Translations under genes and position numbers: made by a program
Notes under the pieces: model-generated
What the model was told of the DNA's origin: nothing
The model's input: only the letters and a program-made list of their open reading frames with translations
Database searches by the model: none
Shown here: in pieces, positions 1 through 9,725 of the stretch
Layout of the letters: the number at the start of each line of letters is the position of its first letter
How positions within the stretch are numbered: the first letter of the stretch is position 1
Assembly: GCF_026213295.1 (NCBI RefSeq)
Contig: NC_079416.1
Span: 440,001-504,000 of the forward strand
Direction of reading: 5' to 3'
Source: Gadus chalcogrammus
Taxonomy: Eukaryota; Chordata; Actinopteri; Gadiformes; Gadidae
Length of the DNA stretch: 64,000 bases

Positions 1-29
1 AGACGCGTTATCCATTGCGCCACTAACCC
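1..29 (-). tRNA. tRNA-Arg (5' part only, cut by window edge)
   Basis: The 5' acceptor strand, D arm and start of the anticodon stem match the other copies in this array. The anticodon and 3' half lie outside the window. Confidence 0.7.
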
Positions 30-533
30 AACTATTAAAATACAGACCTTCATTAAAATACGTCCAATAAGAAAGGACGCTTGTTTTAAAATTCTCATTC
101 CAAGCCCATTTTTCTCATTGTGAAAGTCAAATGGCTGACCATAGCTAGGTGTGAATATGGCGCATTCAATCTTGTTGGGGAAATGAGCTTTTCTTTTAGA
201 ATAAAAGAAAATCTAATTTCTTTCGTGGCTTTTGTGGCTTCTGCACTTCAGCTCCTTCCACTGAGTATTAGTACTCGGTGAGAACGAATACTCCCGATGG
301 CTCCGACTTAGATTCATCTCGCTTAGCAGACTTCTAACCATCTACAACGTCATATAAAAGTCTTAAGCAAAGGAAAAAGTGAAATAGAATGATATCAACC
401 CATAAAATTCCTTGTTCCTACCTCTATTGTTCATTGTGAAACTCAAATGTCTACCCTGAGAGCAATTTGGTGTGGTGCATGTTATTCTTTGGAATAATTA
501 CCCAGTATAAGTTTTAGTCATTTTAAAATCTTT

Positions 534-606
534 CAAGCTAGCCTGGAGTCGAACATGGAAACTTCTGATCCGTAGTCAGACGCGTTATCCATTGCGCCAC
601 CAACCC
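534..606 (-). tRNA. tRNA-Arg(ACG), diverged
   Basis: 73 nt on the minus strand with the ACG anticodon in the loop CTGACTACGGATCAG. The acceptor stem has several G-U pairs and the T loop is altered (aacatgg in place of aacctgg on the plus strand), so function is uncertain. Confidence 0.7.
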
Positions 607-1093
607 AACTGTTACAACACAGACCTTCATTAAAATTTGTCCAATAAGAACGGACGCTTGCATTAAAATTCTCATTCCAAGCCCATTTTTCTCATTGTGA
701 AAGTCAAATGGCAGACCATAGCTAGGTATGATATGGCGCATTCAATCTTGTTGGGGAATTAGCTTTTCTTTTAGAACAAAAGAAAAGCTAATTTCTTTCG
801 TGGCTTTTGTACTTCAGCTCCTTCCACTGAGTATTCGGACTCGGTGAGAGCGAATACTCCCGATGGCACTGACTTAGATTCTTCTCGCTTAGCAGACTTC
901 TAACACGTCTACAAACGTCACATAAAAGTCTGAAGCAAAGGAAAAAGTGAAATAGAATGATATCAACCCATACAATTCCTTGTTCCTACCTCTATTGTTC
1001 ATTGTGAAACTCAAATGTCTACCCTAAGGTGTGGTGCATGTTATTCTTTGGAATAATTACCCAGCATAAGTTTTTAGGCATTTTAAAATCTTT

Positions 1094-1167
1094 CAAGCTA
1101 ACCTGGAGTCTAACCAGGAGTCTTCTGATCCGTAGTCAGACCGCGTTATCCATTGCGCCACTAGACC
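1094..1167 (-). pseudogene. tRNA-Arg(ACG) pseudogene or error-bearing copy
   Basis: It keeps the ACG anticodon stem-loop but has an extra base in the stretch after the D arm, an extra base at the 5' acceptor end, and a T-loop change (gtctaacc on the plus strand). It may be a decayed gene or consensus error. Confidence 0.6.
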
Positions 1168-1319
1168 AACAATGTTACTAACACAGACCTTCATTCAATT
1201 CGTACAATAAGAAAGGACGCTTGCTTTATAATTCTCATTCCAAGCCCATTTTTCTCATTGTTAAAGTCAAATGGCTGACCATAGCTAGGTATGAATATGG
1301 CGCATTCAATCTTGTTGGG

Positions 1320-1360
1320 GAAATTAGCTTTTCTTTTAGAATAAAAGAAAAGCTAATTTC
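1320..1360. repeat. perfect 18-bp inverted repeat, 5-nt loop
   Basis: The left arm 1320-1337 and right arm 1343-1360 are exact reverse complements around AGAAT. Near-perfect versions occur in every unit (about 186-222, 757-793, 1885-1925, 2459-2501, 3026-3065), roughly 150-200 bp upstream of each tRNA. Function unknown. Confidence 0.85.
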
Positions 1361-1665
1361 TTTCATGGCTTTTGTACTTCAGTCCTTCCACTGAGTATTC
1401 GTACTCGGTGAGAACGAATGCTCCTGATGGCACGGACTTAGATTCTTCTCGCTTAGCAGACTTCTAACACGTCTACAAACGTCATATAAAAGTCTAAAGC
1501 AAAGGAAAAAGTGAAATAGAATGATATCACCCCATAAAATTCCTTGTTCCTACCTCTATTGTTCATTGTGAAACTCAAATGTCTACCCTGAGAGCAATTT
1601 GGTGTGGTGCATGTTATTCTTTGGAATAATAACCCAGCATAAGTTTTAGGCATTTTAAAATCTTT

Positions 1666-1738
1666 CGAGCTAACCTGGAGTCGAACCAGGAATCTTCTGA
1701 GCCGTAGTCAGACCCATTATCCATTGCGCCACTAACCC
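1666..1738 (-). tRNA. tRNA-Arg(ACG)
   Basis: 73 nt with ACG anticodon and an intact T loop (gtcgaacc on the plus strand). There is one change in the anticodon stem region (ctgagccgtagtcag on the plus strand), and the acceptor stem is weakened by GT pairs. Confidence 0.7.
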
Positions 1739-2236
1739 AACAATCACTACACAGACCTTCATTAAACTTCGTGCAATAAGAAAGGACGCTTGTTTACAAT
1801 TCTCTTTCCAAGCCCATTTTTCTCATTGTGAAAGTCAAATGGCTGACCATAGCTAGGTATGAATATGGCGCATTCAATCTGTAGGGGAAATTAGCTTTCT
1901 TTTAGAACAAAAGAAAAGCTAATTTCTTTCATGGCTTTTGTACTTCAACTCCTTCCACTGAGTATTCGTACTCGGTGAGAACGAATGCTCCTGATGGCAC
2001 GATAGACTAGATTCTTCTCGCTTAGCAGACTTCTAACACGTCTACAAACGTCATATAAAAGTCTAAAGCAAAGGAAAAAGTGAAATAGAATGATATCACC
2101 CAATACAATTCCTTGTTCCTACCTCTATTGTTCATTGTGGAAACTCAAATGTCTACCCTGAGAGCAATTTGGTGTGGTGCATGTTATTCTTTGGAATTAT
2201 AACCCAGCATATGTTTTTAGGCATTTTATAATGTTT

Positions 2237-2309
2237 CGAGCTAGCCAGGAGTCGAACCTAGAATCTTCTGATCCGTAGTCAGACGCGTTATCCATTGCGC
2301 CACTAGCCC
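2237..2309 (-). tRNA. tRNA-Arg(ACG), best-preserved copy
   Basis: 73 nt with all four arms intact. The acceptor GGGCTAG pairs with CTAGCTC (one G-U), the D arm is standard, the anticodon is ACG, and the T loop reads GGTTCGACTCC. It follows the vertebrate nuclear tRNA-Arg(ACG) closely. ACG is read as ICG after A34 deamination and decodes CGN codons. A T-run lies about 10 nt past the 3' end as a Pol III terminator. Confidence 0.88.
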
Positions 2310-2817
2310 AACTGTTACTACACAGACCTTCATTAAAATTCGTCCAATAAGAACGGACGCTTGCTTTAAAATTCTCATTCCAAGCCCATTTTTCTCATTG
2401 TGAAAGTCAAATGGCTAGACCATAGCTAGGTATGAATATGGCGCATTCAATCTTGTTGGGGAAATGAGCTTTTCTTGTTAGAATAAAAGAAAAGCTAATT
2501 TCTTTCGTGGCTTTTGTGGCTTCTCAACTTCCTTCACTGAGTATTCGTACTCGGTGAGAACGAATGCTCCCTATGGCTCGGACTTAGATTCATCTCGCTT
2601 AGCAGACTTCTAACACGTCTACAAACGTCATATAAAAGTCTTAAAGCAAAGGAAAAAGTGAAATAGAATGATATCAACCCATACAATTCCTTTGTTCCTA
2701 CCTCTATTGTTCATTGTGAAACTCAAATGTCTACCCTGAGAGCAATTTGGTTGTGGTGCATGTTATTCTTTGGAATAATTACCCATATAACGTTTTTAGG
2801 TCATTTTGAACATCTTT

Positions 2818-2884
2818 CAAGCTAGCCTGGAGTCGACATGGAACTCTGATCCGAGTCAGACGCGTTATCCATTGCGCCACTCCC
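2818..2884 (-). pseudogene. tRNA-Arg pseudogene (deletions)
   Basis: Only 67 nt. Bases are missing in the T arm, the anticodon region (ccgagtcag on the plus strand, so the intact ACG loop is lost) and the acceptor. It lies in the most indel-rich stretch before the gap, so it could be consensus error. Confidence 0.6.
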
Positions 2885-3281
2885 AACTGTTACAACACAG
2901 ACTTCATTAAAATGTACCAATAGAACACCTTGCTTTAAATTCTCATTCCAAGCCCATTTTTCTCATTGTGAAAGTCAAATGTCAGCCCTAGCTAGTATGA
3001 ATATGGCGCATTCAATCTTGTTGGTGAAATTAGCTTTTCTTTTAGAACAAAAGAAAAGCTATTTCTTTCGTGGCTTTTGTACTTCAGCTCCTTCCACTGA
3101 TAATTCGGACCGGTGAGAACGAATACTCCCGATGGCCCACTGACTTAGATTCTTCTCGCTTAGCAGACTTCTAACCGTCTACAAAACGTCCACATAAAAG
3201 TCTGACAAGGAAAAAGTGAAATAGAATGATATCACCCCATACAATTCCTTGTTCCTACCTCTATTGTTCATTGTGAAACTC

Positions 3282-3381
3282 NNNNNNNNNNNNNNNNNNN
3301 NNNNNNNNNNNNNNNNNNNNNNNNNNNNNNNNNNNNNNNNNNNNNNNNNNNNNNNNNNNNNNNNNNNNNNNNNNNNNNNNN
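3282..3381. other. assembly gap (100 N)
   Basis: Exactly 100 N, the usual placeholder for a gap of unknown size. It separates the tRNA array from the 5S array, so their adjacency is a scaffolding claim and is not seen in continuous sequence. Confidence 0.98.
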
Positions 3382-3520
3382 TCATGTTTCACAAAAACAG
3401 TTTTGAGAGACGTTGTCAGTTTTTGTATGTGCTACATCCTCCAAAGCGGTTGGCAGTAAACATCAGGTCACGGTACGCCACGGTAGGCCACGGAGTCAAT
3501 GAGCTCGAGTTGAAAAAGAA

Positions 3521-3641
3521 AAGCGCATACAGCACCTGGATTCCCAGGCGGCTCCCATCCAAGTACTAACCAGGCCCGACCCTGCTTAGCTTCCGAGATC
3601 AGACGAGATCGGGCCTTGTTCAGGGTGGAATGGCCGTACGC
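3521..3641 (-). rRNA. 5S rRNA, error-rich copy
   Basis: Recognisable along its whole length but with at least six differences, including the ends (gcgcatac; gccgtacgc) and the region near nt 20-30. It is the first copy after the gap. Confidence 0.75.
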
Positions 3642-4178
3642 AATTAGTGCAGGCGCAAAAACCAGGTTTTATACAGTAGCACATAAGGAGTGAGAAAGCT
3701 GCTGAGGCTCGACGTTCACTTCTTCTACAAAAACAATCATTAGTTAGATATAAACGGCAAGTAATTGATTCAGTAGGACTCCTATCCATGTAAACGATCA
3801 TTGTGACATCTGAATTCATTAATTATCATGAAATACACTGCGTGTGCGTGTGATGTTAAATGTTTGAACCAAGGTTAACGGTTTTAAAGTGTCAGAGAAT
3901 GGGTGGTTTGATTTTTTGACGTCCTCCCATGATCTGAAGTGAGCGTGCGTGTTTGTGTTGGTGAAAGTTTAAGAAATGTACAACTGTCGGTTTCAGCTCT
4001 TGGTGCTCCCTGCTGGCAGTATCACTATACTGTCCTCATGTTTCACCAAAAATAGTTTTGAGAGACGTTGTCAGTTTTTGTATGTTGCTTAAATCCTCCA
4101 AAGCGGTGGCAGTAAACATCAGGTCACGGCTACGCACGGTAGGCCACGGAGTCAATGAGCTCGAGTTTGAAAAATAAA

Positions 4179-4298
4179 TAGCTTACAGCACCTAGTATTC
4201 CCAGGCGGTCTTCCATCCAAGTACTAACCAGGCCCGACCCTGCTTAGCTTCCGAGATCAGACGAGATCGGGCGTGTTCAGGGTGGTATGGCCGTAAGC
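4179..4298 (-). rRNA. 5S rRNA, variant copy
   Basis: Differs near the 3' end (cctagtattc, ggtcttcc on the plus strand). The control region is intact. Next copy 652 bp on. Confidence 0.85.
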
Positions 4299-4830
4299 AC
4301 TTAGTGCAGGCGCAAAACCAGGTTTTATACAGTAGCACATAAAGAGTGAGAAAGCTGCTGAGGCTCGACGTTACACTTTTACAAAAACAATCATTAGTTA
4401 GATATAAACGGCAGTAATTGATTCAGTAGGACTCCTTATCCATGTAAACGATCATTGTGACATCTGAATTCATTAATTATCTGAAATACACTGCGTGTGC
4501 GTGTGATGTAAATGTTTGAACCAAGGTTAACGGTTAAAGTGTCAGAGAATGGGTGGTGATTTTTTGACTGTCCTCCCATGATCTGAAGTGAGCGTGCGTG
4601 TTTGCTGTTGGTGAAAGTTTAAGAAATGTACAACTGTCGGTTTCAGCTCTCTGGTGCTCCCTGCTGGCAGTATCACTATACTGTCCTCATGTTTCACAAA
4701 AATAGTTTTGAGAGACGTTGTCAAGTCTTTGTATGTTGCTTAAATCCTCCAAAGCGGTTGGCAGGTAAACATCAGGTCACGGTACGCCACGGTAGGCCAC
4801 GGAGTCAATGAGCTCGAGTTGAAAAAGAAA

Positions 4831-4950
4831 ATGCTTACAGCCACCTGTATTCCCAGGCGGTCTCCCATCCAAGTACTAACCAGGCCCGACCCTGCTTAGC
4901 TTCCGAGATCAGACGAGATCGGGCGAGTTCAGGGTGGTATGGCCGTAAGC
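4831..4950 (-). rRNA. 5S rRNA, variant copy
   Basis: Extra and missing bases at the 3' stem (ccacctgtatt) and one substitution near nt 23 (gggcgagttc). Confidence 0.85.
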
Positions 4951-5470
4951 AATTAGATGCAGGCGCAAACCAGGTTTATACAGTAGAACATAAGGAGTGA
5001 GAAAGCTGCTGAGGCTCGACGTTACACTCTTTACAAAAACACTCATTAGTTAGATATAAACGGCAGTAATTGATTCAGTAGGACTCCTTATCCATGTACA
5101 CGATCATTGTGACATCTGAATTCATTAATTATCTGAAATACCCTGCGTGTGCGTGTGATGTTAAATGTTTGAAACCAAGGGTTCACGGTTAAAGTGTCAG
5201 AGAATGGGTGGTGATTTTTTGACGTCCTCCCATGATCTGAAGTGAGCGTGCGTGTTGGTGTTGGTGAAAGTTTAGATACTGCTACAACTGTCGGTTCAGC
5301 TCTCTGGTGCTCCCTGCTGGCAGTATCAATATACTGTCCTCATGTTTCACAAAAATAGTTTTGAGAGACGTGTCAGTTTTTGTCTGTGCTTAAATCCCTC
5401 CAAAGCGGTGGCAGTAAACATCAGGTCACGGTACGCCACGGAGTCAATGAGCTCGAGGTTGAAAAAGAAA

Positions 5471-5590
5471 AAGCTTTACAGCACCTGGTATTCCAGGCGG
5501 TCTCCCATCCAAGTACTAACCCAGGCCCCGACCCTGCTTAGCTTCGAGATCAGACGAGATCGGGGTGTTCAGGTTGGTATGGCCGTAAGC
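5471..5590 (-). rRNA. 5S rRNA, error-rich copy
   Basis: Several balanced indels (agctttacag, taacccaggcccc, cttcgagat, cggggtgttc). The unit also lacks the 10-bp spacer motif described under the spacer repeats. Confidence 0.8.
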
Positions 5591-6115
5591 AATTAGTACA
5601 GGCGCAAAACCAGTTGTATACAGTAGCACATAAGGAGTGATGAAAGCTGCTGAGGCTCGACGTTACACTTTTCCAAAAACAATCATTAGTTAGATATAAA
5701 CGGCAGTAAATGATTCAGTAGGACTCCTTATCCATGTAAACGATCATTGTGACATCTGAATTCATTAATTATCTGCAATACACTGCGTGTGCGTGTGATG
5801 TTAAATGTTTGAACCAAGGTTAACGGTTAAAGTGTCAGAGAATGGGTGGTGATTTTTGACGTCCTCCCATGATCTGAAGTGAGCGTGCGTGTTTGTGTTG
5901 GTGAAAGTTTAAGAAATGTACAACTGTCGGTTTCAGCTCTTGGTGCTCCCTGCTGGCAGTATCACTATACTGTCCTCATCTTCACAAAAATAGTTTTGAG
6001 AGACGTTGTCAGTTTTTGTATGTTGCTTAAATCCTCCAAAGCGGTTGGCAGTAAACATCAGGTCACGGTACGCCACGGGAGGCCCACGGAGTCAATGAGT
6101 CGAGTTGAAAAGAAA

Positions 6116-6235
6116 AAGCTTTACAGACACCTGGTATTCCCAGGCGGTCTCCCATCCAAGTACTAACCAGGCCCGACCCTGCTAGCTTCCGAGATCAGAC
6201 GAGATCGGGGTGGTTCAGGGTGGTATGCCGTAAGC
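6116..6235 (-). rRNA. 5S rRNA, error-rich copy
   Basis: Indels at both ends and in the A-box area (ctgctagcttcc on the plus strand). Last strongly disturbed copy of block A. Confidence 0.8.
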
Positions 6236-6763
6236 AATTAGTGCAGGCGCAAAACCAGGTTTTTATACAGTAGCACATAAGGACGTGAGAAGCTGCTGAG
6301 GCTCGACGTATCCACTCTTTACAAAACAATCATTAGTTAGATATAAACGGCAGTAATTGATTCAGTAGGACTCCTTATCCATGTAAACGATCATTGTGAC
6401 ATCTGAATTCATTAATTATCTGAAATACACTGCGTGTGCGTGTGATGTTAAATGTTTTAACCAAGGTTAACGGTTAAAGTGTCAGAGAATGGGTGGTGAT
6501 TTTTTTGACGTCCTCCATGATCTGAAGTGAGCGTGCGTGTTTGTGTTGGTGAAAGTTAAGAAATGTACAACTGTCGGTTCAGCTCTCTGGTGCTCCCTGC
6601 TGGCAGTATCACTATACTGTCCTCATGTTTCACAAAAATAGTTTTGAGAGACGTTGTCAGTTTTTGTATGTTGCTTAAATCCTCCAAAGCGGTTGGCAGT
6701 AAACATCAGGTCACGGTACGCCACGGTAGGCCACGGAGGCAATGAGCTCGAGTTGAAAAGAAA

Positions 6764-6883
6764 AAGCTTACAGCACCTGGTATTCCCAGGCGGTCTCCCA
6801 TCCAAGTACTAACCAGGCCCGACCCTGCTTAGCTTCCGAGATCAGACGAGATCGGGCGTGTTCAGGGTGGTATGGCCGTAAGC
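6764..6883 (-). rRNA. 5S rRNA
   Basis: Matches the consensus over 120 nt. The spacer has the G variant (ggaggcaatg). Confidence 0.95.
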
Positions 6884-7410
6884 AATTAGTGCAGGCGCAA
6901 AACCAGGTTTTATACAGTAGCACATAAGGAGTGAGAAAGCTGCTGAGGCTCGACGTTACACTTTTACAAAAACAATCATTAGTTAGATATAAACGGCAGT
7001 AATTGATTCAGTAGGACTCCTTATCCATGTAAACGATCATTGTGACATCTGAATTCATTAATTATCTGAAATACACTGCGTGTGCGTGTGATGTTAAATG
7101 TTTGAACCAAGGTTAACGGTTAAAGTGTCAGAGAATGGGTGGTGATTTTTTGACGTCCTCCCATGATCTGAAGTGAGCGTGCGTGTTTGTGTTGGTGAAA
7201 GTTTAAGAAATGTACAACTGTCGGTTCAGCTCTCTGGTGCTCCCTGCTGGCAGTATCACTATACTGTCCTCATGTTTCACAAAAATAGTTTTGAGAGACG
7301 TTGTCAGTTTTTGTATGTTGCTTAAATCCTCCAAAGCGGTTGGCAGTAAACATCAGGTCACGGTACGCCACGGTAGGCCACGGAGTCAATGAGCTCGAGT
7401 TGAAAAGAAA

Positions 7411-7528
7411 AAGCTTACAGCACCTGGTATTCCCAGGCGGTCTCCCATCCAAGTACTAACAGGCCCGACCCTGCTTAGCTTCCGAGATCAGACGAGATCG
7501 GGGTGTTCAGGGTGGTATGGCCGTAAGC
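7411..7528 (-). rRNA. 5S rRNA, two 1-base deletions
   Basis: Lacks one C at actaacaggccc and one C at gatcggggtg (plus strand), giving 118 nt. Confidence 0.88.
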
Positions 7529-8057
7529 CAATTAGTGCAGGCGCAAAACCAGGTTTTATACAGTAGCACATAAGGAGTGAGAAAGCTGCTGAGGCTCGAC
7601 GTTACACTCTTACAAAAACAATCATTAGTTAGATATAAACGGCAGTAATTGATTCAGTAGGACTCCTTATCCATGTAAACGATCATTGTGACATCTGAAT
7701 TCATTAATTATCTGAAATACACTGCGTGTGCGTGTGATGTTAATGTTTGAACCAAGGTTAACGGTTTTAAAGTGTCAGAGAATGGGTGGTGATTTTTTGA
7801 CGTCCTCCCATGATCTGAAGTGAGCGTGCGTGTTTGTGTTGGTGAAAGTTTAAGAAATGTACAACTGTCGGTTCAGCTCTCTGGTGCTCCCTGCTGGCAG
7901 TATCACTATACTGTCCTCATGTTTCACAAAAATAGTTTTGAGAGACGTTGTCAGTTTTTGTATGTTGCTTAAATCCTCCAAAGCGGTTGGCAGTAAACAT
8001 CAGGTCACGGTACGCCACGGTAGGCCACGGAGTCAATGAGCTCGAGTTGAAAAAGAA

Positions 8058-8177
8058 AAGCTTACAGCACCTGGTATTCCCAGGCGGTCTCCCATCCAAG
8101 TACTAACCAGGCCCGACCCTGCTTAGCTTCCGAGATCAGACGAGATCGGGCGTGTTCAGGGTGGTATGGCCGTAAGC
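8058..8177 (-). rRNA. 5S rRNA
   Basis: Consensus copy. One A fewer in the terminator tract. Confidence 0.95.
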
Positions 8178-8705
8178 AATTAGTGCAGGCGCAAAACCAG
8201 GTTTTATACAGTAGCACATAAGGAGTGAGAAAGCTGCTGAGGCTCGACGTTACACTTTTACAAACACAATCATTAGTTAGATATAAACGGCAGTAATTGA
8301 TTCAGTAGGACTCCTTATCCATGTAAACGATCATTGTGACATCTGAATTCATTAATTATCTGAAATACACTGCGTGTGCGTGTGATGTTAAATGTTTGAA
8401 CCAAGGTTAACGGTTAAAGTGTCAGAGAATGGGTGGTGATTTTTTGACGTCCTCCCATGATCTGAAGTGAGCGTGCGTGTTTGTGTTGGTGAAAGTTTAA
8501 GAAATGTACAACTGTCGGTTCAGCTCTCTGGTGCTCCCTGCTGGCAGTATCACTATACTGTCCTCATGTTTCACAAAAATAGTTTTGAGAGACGTTGTCA
8601 GTTTTTGTATGTTGCTTAAATCCTCCAAAGCGGTTGGCAGTAAACATCAGGTCACGGTACGCCACGGTAGGCCACGGAGTCAATGAGCTCGAGTTGAAAA
8701 AGAAA

Positions 8706-8825
8706 AAGCTTACAGCACCTGGTATTCCCAGGCGGTCTCCCATCCAAGTACTAACCAGGCCCGACCCTGCTTAGCTTCCGAGATCAGACGAGATCGGGCG
8801 TGTTCAGGGTGGTATGGCCGTAAGC
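8706..8825 (-). rRNA. 5S rRNA
   Basis: Consensus copy, the last complete gene before the first LINE. Confidence 0.95.
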
Positions 8826-9351
8826 AATTAGTGCAGGCGCAAAACCAGGTTTTATACAGTAGCACATAAGGAGTGAGAAAGCTGCTGAGGCTCGACGTTA
8901 CACTCTTACAAAACAATCATTAGTTAGATATAAACGGCAGTAATTGATTCAGTAGGACTCCTTATCCATGTAAACGATCATTGTGACATCTGAATTCATT
9001 AATTATCTGAAATACACTGCGTGTGCGTGTGATGTTAAATGTTTGAACCAAGGTTAACGGTTTAAGTGTCAGAGAATGGGTGGTGATTTTTTGACGTCCT
9101 CCCATGATCTGAAGTGAGCGTGCGTGTTTGTGTTGGTGAAAGTTTAAGAAATGTACAACTGTCGGTTCAGCTCTCTGGTGCTCCCTGCTGGCAGTATCAC
9201 TATACTGTCCTCATGTTTCACAAAAATAGTTTTGAGAGACGTTGTCAGTTTTTGTATGTTGCTTAAATCCTCCAAAGCGGTTGGCAGTAAACATCAGGTC
9301 ACGGTACGCCACGGTAGGCCACGGAGGCAATGAGCTCGAGTTGAAAAAGAA

Positions 9352-9447
9352 AAGCTTACAGCACCTGGTATTCCCAGGCGGTCTCCCATCCAAGTACTAA
9401 CCAGGCCCGACCCTGCTTAGCTTCGAGATCAGACGAGATCGGGCGTG
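9352..9447 (-). pseudogene. 5S rRNA 3' part, split by LINE
   Basis: Nucleotides from about 23 to the 3' end, including the whole internal control region. The 5' 22 nt lie at 15351-15372, on the other side of the element. One C is missing in cttcgagatc. Confidence 0.93.
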
Positions 9448-9725
9448 TTTTTTTTTTTAATCTTTTTTATTATCAAAAATATATTCAATTTTATACAATT
9501 ACACATTCATTTATACAGTATATCAAATAAAGTAAATGAAAAACAGTCCCACAAATAAACCACCTCAGAAACCGCACAAACAATTAGCTAAACACACTTT
9601 CTCTTTTAAATTAAAATAAGAACAACACAGCAAAAGCAGTATCTTTTCCCGAATACACTTACCCTCGAAATTAAACCGCCCCTCAATCCCAAAGCACAAA
9701 CCGAACAGCCCAAACACAGAATCTT
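9448..9725 (-). other. LINE 3' UTR and A-rich tail
   Basis: No coding sign. AT-rich near the tail, then C-rich on the plus strand. It is nearly identical in the two deleted copies (25715-26010 and 36039-36335), which fits its use as the template end for target-primed reverse transcription. Confidence 0.6.

Larger units (their letters stand above)
1..3281 (-). repeat. tandem tRNA-Arg(ACG) array, about 570-bp units
   Basis: About 5.5 head-to-tail units, with tRNA starts 560-581 bp apart (534, 1094, 1666, 2237, 2818). Each unit holds one tRNA on the minus strand, an oligo-T stretch just past its 3' end, and upstream of the tRNA (higher coordinates) two conserved inverted repeats: a near-perfect 16-18 bp stem with a 5-nt loop (best at 1320-1360) and a 9-bp stem in the sequence around gagtattcg...cgaatactc. 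The two halves of each unit resemble one another (cattgtgaaagtcaaatg versus cattgtgaaactcaaatg), so the unit may be an old dimer of about 285 bp. Spacers contain no gene I can support. Many single-base indels separate the units; some may be assembly errors, because the array runs into a gap. Confidence 0.85.
3382..9447 (-). repeat. 5S rDNA array block A
   Basis: Nine full-length units plus the 3' part of a tenth gene cut by a LINE. Gene starts are 640-658 bp apart. Units at 3382-6300 carry many single-base indels and substitutions in gene and spacer; from about 6700 on the units match the consensus. Errors that thin out away from the gap suggest poor consensus rather than biology. Confidence 0.97.

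Noticed and set aside
534..606. tRNA copies as heads of tRNA-derived SINEs
   Set aside because: They are head-to-tail at a nearly constant 560-581 bp, with full cloverleaf and no SINE tail or target duplications. A tandem gene array explains them better.
7270..7452. Minus-strand 60-codon ORF overlapping the 5S gene and spacer
   Set aside because: It reads through the 5S gene itself and appears or disappears with single A-tract changes. A shadow frame.
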